64,000 bases of DNA, from NCBI GenBank assembly GCA_032718475.1, contig JAUCBJ010000277.1:1-64000 (forward strand), written 5' to 3'. Position 1 is the first letter of the stretch, and each line of letters starts with the position of its first letter. This stretch comes from Nemertoderma westbladi (taxonomy: Eukaryota; Xenacoelomorpha; Nemertodermatida; Nemertodermatidae). Positions 1 through 10,374 of the stretch are shown piece after piece. A model generated the notes under the pieces. It worked only from the letters and a program-made list of their open reading frames with translations. It made no database searches and was not told the DNA's origin. Made by a program: the position numbers and the translations under genes.

Positions 1-266
1 GTGACATCCAGTGGTTCACTCTCTTACATATATATTATTTTACATATATTTGGTGGCTGGTTACTATTAAGTTACATTTATGATGTACCCTGATTACGTT
101 GGTTGCCTAGTGATATCGGCAGATCAGCTGATCATCAGTACTTCTGTAGTACTGCACTTCGGCTTCCTAAAGCCTACACCTGTCAGCCTGTACACTTCTG
201 CACTGCACTGTCTGATATATTAATACATAATATACTGATATGATAGAGTTATTCCATATCACCACA
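1..266 (+). repeat. 5' LTR of the Gypsy element (first 4 bases outside the window)
   Basis: Identical to 4926-5191. By comparison with the 3' copy the full LTR is 270 bp, begins TGTAGTGACATCC and ends ATATCACCACA, with the usual TG...CA ends. Confidence 0.95.
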
Positions 267-283
267 TGGCGCTGCGAGTAGTC
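267..283 (+). promoter_or_regulatory. Putative primer-binding site
   Basis: TGGCGCTGCGAGTAG follows directly after the LTR. The TGG start is what pairing with a tRNA 3' CCA end needs. TGGCGCTG-type sites resemble the complement of some tRNA-Ser 3' ends, but the tRNA identity is an inference. Confidence 0.6.
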
Positions 284-345
284 ACTTACTCCTGAACTCG
301 ATTCGCGGGTTTACCCTTTTTTATCGCACGTTCATTGACGTTCCG

Positions 346-1514
346 ATGGCAGAAGCGGAATACGCCGAGGATAAACCCTGGTTAGATCTAACCCACGACG
401 AGATCAACGCATTAACCCGTGCCGAACTGTTGCAATACTGTCATGACGCCCGCATCCCGCATGACAACAAAACATCGGTTGTGAAGCTTAGAACTAAGCT
501 CCAATCCGCAATCGAAACTGAGGAAAATCCACGCGGCATGGATAAACTCCTGCAGTTCATGCAACAGCAACAACGCGAACACCGCGAACAGCAGGCAGAA
601 GCAAATCGCTGATTAGAGGAACAACAGGCCCGTTCCGATGCGCAACTTCGGGACCTTCTCGACAGACTTGCTCGTCAGCAAAACGTCGACCCTGCCAACC
701 CGGCATTAGCCCCCGTGGCACCAGTCCCCGGACCCCCCGGACGACGGCACTTGATCTCAATCGACAACCTCGACCGTATATCGACACCTCCGTCAACCTT
801 CCCGCTTTCCGTCGCTGGCAGGACAGCTGGGAATATAACGCAAACCGCCAGCGGGCGGAGACATACCTCCGCCGCGAACAAGTTTATACTCTCCTGACTG
901 CGTTAGGTCCGGGACTCCAGGAAGTTGTCCGAGTCCACCTAAAACTGGATCCTGATGACGACGCCACGACTACGAAACTCGTACTCGACGGTCTGCGGGA
1001 TCATCTTCGTTCCAAATGCAGCATTGCCCTGGATTGCTTGGCCTTCCATAAATGCCGCCAGGGCCCACAGGAGACGTTCGATGACTTCTACATCGCTCTC
1101 CAGCACCTCGCTGACCTCGCCGAACTCTGCCTACATTGCCGTGACGACCAAATTGTAACACAAATTTTGGTCGGTCTCCATTCCGCCGAGACACAACAGG
1201 AGCTCTTAAAAGTCTTGCCCCAGCCCACACTCGACGTCTGCGTCCAGACTTGCCAAAACTGGGAGTCGAGCTCCAAAAATCAGTCGTTTCTCGGCGGCTC
1301 CGGTTCCATTGCGAAAGTTTCGCAATACAAGCAGCGGCGCGGCCGCTCACCAATGCGCCCAGGTGCCCCCAATCGACCGCAAACCGGTTCGGGAAACCGC
1401 TCAACTCCCGGACAATCCACGAGATCCTCTTCTCGTGGCGGGAACCCTCGCGCACGCAATTGCGGTAATTGCGGTAACCAGCAACATACCAACAGGTCCA
1501 ATTGCCCCGCCTGA
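346..1514 (+). pseudogene. gag: Gypsy Gag (capsid/nucleocapsid), broken
   Basis: Reading starts at ATG 346 and is stopped by TGA at 610-612. Gag-like coding continues in that frame to roughly 700-770, then must move to the frame whose codons begin at multiples of three, where a W-x3-W-containing capsid-like region runs on to TGA 1512-1514. Just before this stop is a Cys-rich knuckle (C-x2-C-x4-H-x5-C). A second, canonical knuckle (C-x2-C-x4-H-x4-C) lies just after it at about 1521-1560. Gag would assemble the particle and bind element RNA. This copy cannot make full-length Gag without read-through and frameshifting. Confidence 0.85.
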
Positions 1515-4500
1515 GAAGTTCAGTGCGATGGTTGCGGTAAAACCGGCCACTTTTACAACTGTTCCAGTGGTCCTGCGCCGAAACCCGCCAAAACTAACAC
1601 TATATTATCCCGGGATTCCATCAACCGCCTCGAGTACAGCGCGGCGGTCTGTAAACTGGACTACATCTCGGTGGATCTCACCCTGTCCGGTACCGGTACC
1701 TATCTGGGAAAGGTACACCGCGCGCTCCCCGACAGCAGCGCAGCAGCGACCATCCTAAGCGAAGACCTCTTCTACAAGCTCGGAGGCCTCTATGCGGATC
1801 TACTCCAGTCGATGAATCTGGATTTGGTCGCCGCGGATGGTCTTCCCCTTGAAACTCGCGGCCGTCTACCCGCTTCTATTACTTCCGGTGGCAACACTGC
1901 AACTACCGAAGTCATTCTCTCTCCGGAGACGGAGGGTTTAATTCTAAGCAAATCCGTTTGCTTAGATCTTGGGATCCTCCCCCTGAGTTTCCCATATCCT
2001 ATAGCCGTCTCCGCAACCTCAACTGGGACCCCTGTACCGGTCGCAGTTCTAGAACCTGATCCCTGTCGTTCAGGTTCCGACAGCCCTAGCGCTATTCTCG
2101 ACCGTTACGGGGATGTTTTTGACGACGAGGCCGCCCCTCTGTCAACCATTACTGGTCCCCCCATGCATATAGAACTCAAGGAGGGCGCCCAGCCCTACCA
2201 TGCCAACGGCGCTCGTCCGATTCTGTTTGCTCTTCGGGACGAGGTAAAAACCCTCCTTGATGACTTGGAACGCCGCGACGTCATACAGCGTGTAGATGAA
2301 CCCACCGAGTGGGCCCACCCGCTTACAGTTACCCGGAAACCCAGCGGTAAACTTCGTCTATGTGTGGATTTGCGCCATCTTAACTACCAGGTTAAACGGC
2401 CATTCTACCCCACACCCAATCCACGAGTCGCGGTTGCAGAAATTTCCCCCACTGCTCGATACTTTTCAGTGTTCGACACCTCCCATGGGTATTGGCAGGT
2501 ACCCCTAGACGCTGAATCTCAGCTCCTAACCACCTTCATTACTCAATGGGGGCGATATAAACACACACGCAGTGTGATGGGGCTTATTTCTTCTGGCGAC
2601 GAATTCAACCGCCGGGGCGATGACGCGCTCTGATGTATCCCACGAATGCTTAAGATCGTGGACGATGTCCTCCTATACGATAATACTCTCGAGGAACACA
2701 TCTGTAGCATCCAACGCTTTCTCGAGTGCTGCAGATTGACTGGAATCTGCCTCCATCCTGGCAAGGTACAACTCGCGAAATCGGAGGTGAAGTTTGGCGG
2801 CTTCCTCGTCGGCTCGGATGGCATCCGCGCTGACCCCGCTAAACTTTCTGCGATCGCGTCCTTCCCCCGACTGGAAACTCTCACCGACCTTCGGAGTTTC
2901 GTCGGTTTGGTGGAACAACTAGCTCCTTTCTCCACCTCCATCGCCGAGTTACTCCTTCCACTGCGACCTCTCCTGAGTATCAAGTCTCCGTACATCTGGA
3001 CCAGCGACCATCAGCGGGCCTTCGACGCCACTAAACGCGCCCTCACAACAACCCCAGTACTGGCTCCCTTTGATGTCTCCCTCGACACCCGACTTGTGAC
3101 CGACGCTTCTCGCCTCAAAGGGCTCGGCTACGCCCTTCTCCAACGCCACGGTGTCGAGTGGAAGCTCGTTGAATGTGGCTCCAGATTCACTTCCGATACG
3201 GAATCGCGCTACGCAACAATAGAGCTCGAACTCCTTGCAGTCGTCTGGGCCGCCACAAAGTGTCGTACTTTCCTCCTTGGGCTCCCTAGCTTCACGCTCG
3301 TTACCGACCATCAACCACTGGTCACCATCCTCAACCGCAAGGGGCACTCTGAGGTTGACAACACTCGGATCCAGCGGCTGAAGTCAAAGTTGTCCCCGTA
3401 TATATTTACCACAACTTGGTGCCGCGGGAAAGACCACGCAATCCCAGACGCGCTTTCCCGGTCACCCGTCGACCAACCGACCGCAGCCGACCTCGTCGAC
3501 GATGGCGAGATTGCCTACAATCTGCGCTCTGTTACACTCACCAACGTCTCCGCGATTTCCGGTGAGGATCACCTCGAGGACCCGGTCCTCCAGGAGCTAT
3601 CCAACACTGCTAGGGAAGACGAGGCTTACCGTTCTCTACATACCGCTGTCCAGCACGGTTTCCCCCCCAGTTCAAGTAGCGACCCCGCGGTTGGTGCCTA
3701 CTGGTCCCTCCGGGACTCCCTATCAACAGATGGCGACCTGGTACTTTATGGTCAACGCCTCGTCATCCCCCAGGCGGCCCGAGCCATCACGTTGGAACGC
3801 CTCCACACTCCCCATCAAGGGGTTGACAAATCCCTTCGGCGAGCCCGACAGTGCGTGTACTGGCCGGGCCTCACCAATGACATTCGGACATCCGTCGCCA
3901 GCTGTCCGTCGTGTCTTCGCCACCGATCGACCCCACCGAAGGAACCCTTCCTCCAGGAACCTCTCCCAACACGGATATTCGAAGACATATCCGCGGACTT
4001 TTTCAGCCTAAATGGCCGGCACTACGTCGCCCTCGCCGATCGTTACAGTGGCTGGCCCGACCTTCACAACTTCCCGGGTCCCCCAACCGCTCTACAGACT
4101 ATTGCGGCGCTAAAACAATGGTTTACCCGGTATGGTATACCAACTCGACTCCGCTCGGATGGCGGCACCCCACTCACCGCCACAGCGACAAAAACATTTC
4201 TTAACGAATGGGGTGTTATCCCAGTTACCTCCTCCGCAGAATACCCGCAGGGTAATGGGCACGCGGAGGCAACTGTAAAGTCCCTCAAGAGCCTTCTAGA
4301 TAAAGTAGGTGGCTCTCACACCTCCGAGGCCTTTGCCGAGGGTCTACTCTCACTCAGGAACAGCCCACGGGAGAGCGGTCTGTCTCCCGCTCAAGTAGTG
4401 TACGGCCACCCCCTCCGTACTCGCGTCCCCACACACCACAGTGCATTTGCGGCGGACCACCAGGCCACACGGCGCCGACTCGATGAAGTTCTTCCACCAC

Positions 4501-4898
4501 TACGTGCGCAACGCATTGCCGACTATAACAAAGTGGCCCACAGCCTCCCGCCCCTCGCAGTTCATGACCACGTCGTGATACAAGACCCCCACTCCAAACG
4601 CTGGGACCGAAAGGGGATGGTCGTCGAGGCTGGGCCCAACCGTAGATACACGGTCAGGACCCCTTCCGGCCATAATATAAGTAGGAACCGTCGCTTCCTA
4701 CTTCTCGACACTTCGACGCCACTCTCCAGTGCCGCTCCGGCAACTCCCAGGATTCCCGACGACACTGCCACAACACACAAACCCGTGGCGGATATCAACC
4801 CCGCCGGGCCACCTAAAACTGTCAGATTTGACAATAATGTTACTACACGCACCCACCGTTACCCTACTCGGCAACATAAACCCCCACAGCGACTATAA
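1515..4898 (+). pseudogene. pol: Gypsy Pol: protease, RT, RNase H, integrase
   Basis: One frame is open from 1515 to TAA 4896-4898 apart from TGA at 2631-2633, which falls inside RT just before the catalytic motif. Domains in order: a retropepsin-like segment near 1720-1770, where the active-site triad reads DSS rather than D-S/T-G; RT about 2190-2900 with catalytic I-V-D-D near 2655; RNase H about 3080-3480 (TDAS start, then E and DHQ motifs); integrase zinc domain (H...H...CPSC) near 3800-3930; and a DDE core with D in ISADFF, D in RSDGG and E in GNGHAE between 3980 and 4275, followed by a basic C-terminal tail. Functions are by family. Confidence 0.92.
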
Positions 4899-4910
4899 CT
4901 CATAACGAGC

Positions 4911-4921
4911 TAGAAGGGGGG
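4911..4921 (+). promoter_or_regulatory. Polypurine tract
   Basis: AGAAGGGGGG sits immediately before the 3' LTR. It is the expected plus-strand primer position for reverse transcription. Confidence 0.8.
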
Positions 4922-5191
4922 TGTAGTGACATCCAGTGGTTCACTCTCTTACATATATATTATTTTACATATATTTGGTGGCTGGTTACTATTAAGTTAC
5001 ATTTATGATGTACCCTGATTACGTTGGTTGCCTAGTGATATCGGCAGATCAGCTGATCATCAGTACTTCTGTAGTACTGCACTTCGGCTTCCTAAAGCCT
5101 ACACCTGTCAGCCTGTACACTTCTGCACTGCACTGTCTGATATATTAATACATAATATACTGATATGATAGAGTTATTCCATATCACCACA
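4922..5191 (+). repeat. 3' LTR of the Gypsy element
   Basis: A 270-bp copy, TGTAGTGACATCC to ATCACCACA, identical to the 5' copy over the 266 bases that can be compared. The following bases are CAAAT, a candidate target duplication that cannot be checked because the other flank is outside the window. Confidence 0.95.
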
Positions 5192-5532
5192 CAAATATAG
5201 CTATTTTTTGCTATTTTGACAAGGTCTAGAAAGTGTTCGTTTTTCGTAAAAAAAATATTTTTTGTGGAGGTGTGGGGTACCCAATGACTTAATGGAGAGG
5301 AAGGTCTTAATGAAGAAACATTAATTTGTTCTAGAATAACCAATATTTAAACTAAATTCCTGTTTACCAATATGTCACAGTGCGTAACTTGATATACACT
5401 AAATGGAAGTGATATATTAATAACGTCGTGAAAATAATGTTCCATTAAAAATTAAACTACGTATTACATGTTAAATATGTGACGGGATCTGTGTTGGCCC
5501 CGGATGGATCCCGACGGTTCAACTGATTTATT
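5192..5532. other. AT-rich flank, nothing recognised
   Basis: No coding signal, inverted repeat or known element end was seen here. Confidence 0.5.
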
Positions 5533-5745
5533 GTGGTTCTGCTACGAGCCACCCAGCTGCTACAGTATCTTACGTTGTGTGACTGTCTTTGGCCGCTGGT
5601 TTATGGTGGTTCTGCTACAAGCCACCCAGCTGCTACAGTATCTTACGTTGTGTGACTGTCTTTGGCCGCTGGTTTATGGTGGTTCTGCTACGAGCCACCC
5701 AGCTGCAACAGTATCTTACGTTGTCTGACTGTCTTTGGCCGTAGG
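5533..5745. repeat. 73-bp tandem repeat, about three copies
   Basis: Units begin GTGGTTCTGCTACRAGCC at 5533, 5606 and 5679, exactly 73 bp apart, with few differences. Short open frames across it come from the repetition and are not genes. Confidence 0.92.
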
Positions 5746-6812
5746 GCCGGTAGATAAAACAGAGTTTATTAGTTTGATTGTAATGTTAATGTGACTATTG
5801 ATGTTGGATTCCACTCTTATCTAAACGTACTGTATAATTCTCGTTAAAATCACGTGTTACATTGATGTGTCTTTATATATAGGTGCCTACAATTCGTAAC
5901 GTGGTTTATGAGGCGAGCCATGGAGTAGGTGAAGCGAACTGACACTGTCAGGGGCTTGGCATAAATTTATCTCACGTGCTGCTCGAAGGCCCAACTGGCT
6001 TTGACATTTTGAAAGGCAAAATCAAGTGTAAGATACATTTTGGGTGTACTATTGAATTTAGACTAATTAAAAAAAAAATGTTTGTAGGAATCAGAATGGT
6101 CAATTATGTGAGAAAATTTGAGTCGAATTTTTGATTTCCACTTCTGAAAGAGAGAAACCGCTATTTTTAATTTGCTGTCTTTCAAACTTTAATAAAAAGA
6201 ACTGTTTTTCTTGTAAAATATGCTACAGACAGTAACAGTAGCCTATATGTGGCGGTTGCAGTAGAAAGGACACATGGAGAAAAGTGGTGTTTTGAGAAAA
6301 ACGCATTTATTAAAGTTTTGTGAAAGGTAGAAAGCATATAAAATACATAAGAATATAATACATATAACAATAAGAATATGAAACAATAAAATATATTATT
6401 TCTAGATCAAAATTTTACAACCTTTCCAGCTGCCACATTTTTAGAAACGTAGCTAGCTAGCTTCAAGTCTTAAAATGTTATGTCGGTCAGTCCGACTCTG
6501 TGTTTGTCCGTCTCTTCCACTTTTAGGATGTAGAATATAATAAAGAACACACTAATTTGCTAAAAGTTTCATCATGGAGGTTTTCCAGGTCGGTGATCGC
6601 ATTTCCGATGTAATTTTGTAATGTTTGTCAGAGTCTAGTATGTCTAGTAATACTGCCCAAGTGCATAAAAATGGTTTTAAATTAGATACCCAATCTGCAT
6701 CATAAATGACGAATTCAGCATCGTCTCCATACCCTCTGTGATCTTCCACTACCTGGTCCTCCCTTTCACATTCAACCACAATGTTGTCGTCACGTATCTT
6801 TGCGAGTCCCAG
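5746..6812. other. Unassigned AT-rich DNA left of the BEL element
   Basis: No gene or element was recognised. The last bases before the BEL LTR are CGAGTCCCAG and do not match the DNA beyond the other LTR at 23185. Confidence 0.5.
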
Positions 6813-8063
6813 TGTAAAAGCTTTTGCGGATATAATCAGTCCCCTTGCCCGCTACCGGGCAGGTAGCGGGCAAGTTGTAGGTTGTACCGTTGTAAGTACC
6901 GTTGTAGGTGTTTTAACGGACATAAAAGTCATTCTTCTATATGTGTGCTTTGGCGGACATGGAAAGGCACAAAACCCGCAATGCGTCAAATACTCTAGCA
7001 CAGTGTAGCATTGATGATTCAGATTACGACATCTAACAGCTGGTTGCTGGCATGGAAACGGCCATTGGACACATGGTTCTTTGTTTAGCTTAACAGCCAA
7101 TCAGGGCGATTTTTACTGTTGATGTGGAGATATTCGACAGATCGTGCTAGGAGTGTTCAGTCTTACTGTTTTCTTGTTATAGTTTTGTTGTTTCTATCTA
7201 GGCCAGGAACACCGGCTCTGGAGTCAATTTGTTTCAGACTTTAGAAGAAACATTAGTAGGCTTAGATTATAGAACGTATAACTGTTATCAACCCAACACG
7301 GCCCAATTATCAGCGCAGTAGCGCAGCGGTACAATCTTATATTGTTATAATCTTAACCTACCGTCTTAATGCTTTTTACTGTTGTTATTATTTGTATCAG
7401 TTGGTTGAATATTATTATTTGGAGAACATCTATAAAGAACCCAAATTTCCCAATTTTCTTGATACACTACAGGTTAGAGAGACAGGTTACATATAGCGAT
7501 TGCGACTTATATTATCGTGGTTTGTAGTGAGTTTAATGCTATTTGATAGGCACTACATGAGTCAATTGCTGTTCTCTTTATATATGATAAAAATCATTGA
7601 CGGTCGGCAGATTAGTGTGCAGTATGGTGTGGTACCGGTAGTGTGCATGATTGTGGCTGATAACTAAGCATTTCCTAAAGAATGCGCCTCATACGTGAAT
7701 CATAAGCCTTACAGTCTTACAGTTGTGTTTAGTATAAGTCATATCTCTGTTTACCTAGATAGAGCGCCACGTCCTAAAGGAACTGTTAATATTTCCCGAA
7801 AGTGAATAATATTGGTCAGAAATTATTTATTAACGATCAATCGAATAATACAGTAAGCTTACACTGCAATAACAATCTAAGCCCATCCGAATCCAGTCTC
7901 CCGGGTATATCCAGCGGGTGAATGGACGCGCACTAGGCTGGCTTCGGCTAATGTTGTGTTTATTGGTATTAAATACTTGTCATTTACTAAAGTCTATTTA
8001 TAAACCAAAAGACATATAAATTTTGGCAGGTTAAACTGCTAAAGGTCTTCAAAAGCGCGTACA
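6813..8063 (+). repeat. 5' LTR of the BEL element (1,251 bp)
   Basis: Begins TGTAAAAGC and ends GCGCGTACA. Compared with the 3' copy it has an extra GC-rich block near 6845-6900 containing a short inverted repeat (GCCCGCTACC / GGTAGCGGGC), and a different sequence block near 7300-7355. The rest aligns with scattered substitutions. Confidence 0.92.
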
Positions 8064-8132
8064 ATAACAGTTATTGTCTTTATTGCAGTAAGCAATAAAG
8101 TTGAAAGTACCGGTCGACCGGTAAACCTGAAC

Positions 8133-8322
8133 CGGTACTGCTGTAGGTCCGTAGGCCCAACTGCCAGAATCGGTACTGCTGTAGGTCCGTAGGCCCAACT
8201 GCCAGAATCGGTACTGCTGTAGGTCCGTAGGCCCAACTGCCAGAACCGGTACTGCTGTAGGTCCGTAGGCCTAACTGCCAGAACCGGTACTGCTGTAGGT
8301 CTGTAGGCCCAACTGTCATAAC
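8133..8322. repeat. 38-bp tandem repeat, five copies
   Basis: Units begin CGGTACTGCTGTAGGT at 8133, 8171, 8209, 8247 and 8285, exactly 38 bp apart. Minus-strand open frames here are repeat artefacts. Confidence 0.95.
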
Positions 8323-8512
8323 CGGTACTTCCAGTATAAGTACATTAGTATTATTCGATTTTGATTATTGTATACCGGTAGGTCTTAGTATTTAATCAGG
8401 GACTGCAGCCCTGGTTTTTTATTGAGATTTTACTTATTTCTGTCGGTTTTATTTACATGTAAGTTAATATTGAGCTGAAGACGTGTAAGTCTGCTCAGAT
8501 TGTTCAGATAAT

Positions 8513-9088
8513 TGTAGGCTGGACTGTTGTCTGACTGTTGTTGGGTCTGGAGAGATTGCGGCGTGTGTAGAGTTTGTCCGATAAAGTGCCAGTTAGTAAG
8601 TTGGGGCATCCAGAGCTGTAAGGTCAATCCCCTCTTAAAGAATAAGTCGTACTACCGTGTTAGAACGCATACTAACTAACCATTTTGGAATCTGCACATA
8701 CTGTAGTTTATTTAGGCTTGATAGTAGTCTGCCAGCGTTTTAGTCTGTGTTTGTTTGTGTGGTCTGTTCAGGTACCGTAATAGTTATTACTCAGATATTT
8801 TGTAGGCTGGATTGTTGTCTAGCTATTATTAGGTCTGAAGAGATTGCTGCGTGTATAGAGTTTGTCTGATAAAGTGCCAGTTAGTAAGTTGGGGCAGCCA
8901 GAGCTGTAAGGTCAATCCCCTCCTAAAGAATAAGTCGTACTACCGTGTTAGAACGCATACTAACTAACCATTTCGGAATCTGCACATACTGTAGTTTATT
9001 TAGGCTTGGTGGTAGTCTGCCAGCGTTTGGTTTGTATTTTGTTTGAGTATTCTGTACGGGTAGCGTAATATTTATTATTCAGAGTTTA
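8513..9088. repeat. 288-bp tandem duplication in the BEL leader
   Basis: Copies start TGTAGGCTGGAYTGTTG at 8513 and 8801. The central part, from GTGCCAGTTAGTAAG to TTTAGGCTTG, is nearly identical in both, while the ends have diverged. Confidence 0.92.
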
Positions 9089-10017
9089 TGCGATTATTCG
9101 CAACATTCATGTCCCCAAGTTTATTCCTACAGTAATTGTGCTTGTTACACATACCGTTATAGTTAAATTAACCCCGGTACTACACGGGCTGCTTGGCGTA
9201 GGTAAAGACTGGTGACTTTGTGCTCCGGTCACTCCAGCAGATGCCGTGGTTCTTTTAACTGTTCAAGTATATTTAACTGCTGGTTATTTGTTTTTAATAA
9301 GTACTTGTACCTAATTTAGGGTTTGGTGTACAGTGCTTTCCGAAAGTAATTAGTGTGTAGGCAGTGTATTGTGTTGAAAAGTGGTTAATAGGCACGTTGG
9401 ATCTGGTAGTCCGCGGTAATTAACTTCTAGGTAGGAACACTCCGTGATACATAACGTAGTACCTATAGCGATACGGCTATAGGTCGTCAGGCGGTGGTAT
9501 TTTACTATCTGGACAGCGCAATATATTTACTACTACTTATTATTTCAAATACCGTAGTACCCTGTCCGTTGTAATAACCAGAATTCTAACCCTTTGTTAG
9601 GCTGGTTTGTAGACTTCCTGTAAAATTACCCTAAAATTTTGTACGTAATATTTTGTTGTGTTTAATTAGAGAATTAATCTCACCCGTATCGTAAGTAATT
9701 TGTAGTATTAAGTAACTTAGGTAAATTAGAATTATCTGTTTTAGTGTCCAATAAGTAGCACTTCACTGAGAGCGCACAGCTTCTGTGTAGTGACTCCCCC
9801 CAGAAATAATAACATTTATTTCAAATATTGACAAAACCCATTTTAAACGGGTATATATATATTATAAATCAACTCAAACGATTTATAAATAGTAGGCCTG
9901 CCATACAACAACTAGGTCTCAATATCAGTTGGACTACTGCTTAAATAACGGTAATAAAGTAAGTTAAAGTAACTAAGTAACCTTTAAAATTCAGAAATTC
10001 TATTATTCTAAAATAAT

Positions 10018-10258
10018 TGACATACCAGTATTTACCATAGGCTTATTATATTTATTTCTATAAATTTGGGCTGAAATCATACCGGTATTCTGTAATTAAT
10101 TCTAGTTCATAATTATACTTGTATATACTATAAGTGTAAGCTGCATACTGGTATTCACGATAGGCCTATTATATATTTATATATATTTGTGCTAAAATTA
10201 TATACCGGTATTCTGCGACAAACCTAGTCTACAATACTTATATATATTATAAGTGTAT
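10018..10258. repeat. About 120-bp imperfect tandem duplication
   Basis: Two copies share ATACYRGTATT, an AT-rich core with GGCYTATTATAT, ACCGGTATTCTG and TATAAGTGTA in the same order. The second starts near 10141. Confidence 0.8.
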
Positions 10259-10374
10259 ACCGGTATTCTAATATACTGTAATAAATTACCGGTACTAGGC
10301 CAATGGTCATACTGAATTACTAGACTTGCTTTAACTGTAACTATAGCAGTAAGCATTCAACTGTATAGATAAAC

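Larger units (their letters stand above)
1..5191 (+). mobile_element. Ty3/Gypsy LTR retrotransposon, degenerate, nearly complete
   Basis: Two direct repeats of 270 bp bound a gag-pol region ordered CCHC knuckles, protease, RT, RNase H, integrase, which is the Ty3/Gypsy order. The window starts four bases inside the left LTR, so the 5' flank and target duplication cannot be seen. The LTRs match base for base, implying a recent insertion, yet the coding part has one frameshift and three in-frame TGA codons. The internal region is clearly more GC-rich than its LTRs and the surrounding DNA. Confidence 0.93.
8064..10374 (+). other. Long BEL leader (5' UTR), repeat-rich
   Basis: There are 2.3 kb between the LTR and the gag-pol ATG. 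The LTR-leader junction is the perfect palindrome CAATAACAGTTATTG, and no TGG-type primer-binding site is seen in the first 50 bases. The leader contains three separate tandem duplications, listed on their own, and is rich in TACCGGTA. The stretch 9089-10017 shows no other feature. Confidence 0.75.

Noticed and set aside
970-4852. Antisense and out-of-frame ORFs over the first Gypsy element (for example 970-1455, 2543-2995, 2949-3347)
   Set aside because: Shadows of GC-rich coding DNA; they lack recognisable domains while the plus frame carries all Pol motifs.
5050-5075. Second hammerhead core (TACTGATGATCAGCTGATC on the complement in the LTR)
   Set aside because: CTGATGA is present but no GAAA partner or stem II follows; it is a simple palindrome.
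6852-7100. ORFs inside the BEL LTRs (also 21985-22209 and 22930-23124)
   Set aside because: Short, in LTR sequence, not preserved between the two copies as coding.
8039-8319. Minus-strand repetitive ORFs (GPTDLQQYRF-like)
   Set aside because: Products of the 38-bp tandem repeat in the BEL leader.
8133-8322. CRISPR-like array
   Set aside because: Units are contiguous tandem repeats without unique spacers, and the genome is eukaryotic. The same applies to 5533-5745 and 38400-39245.
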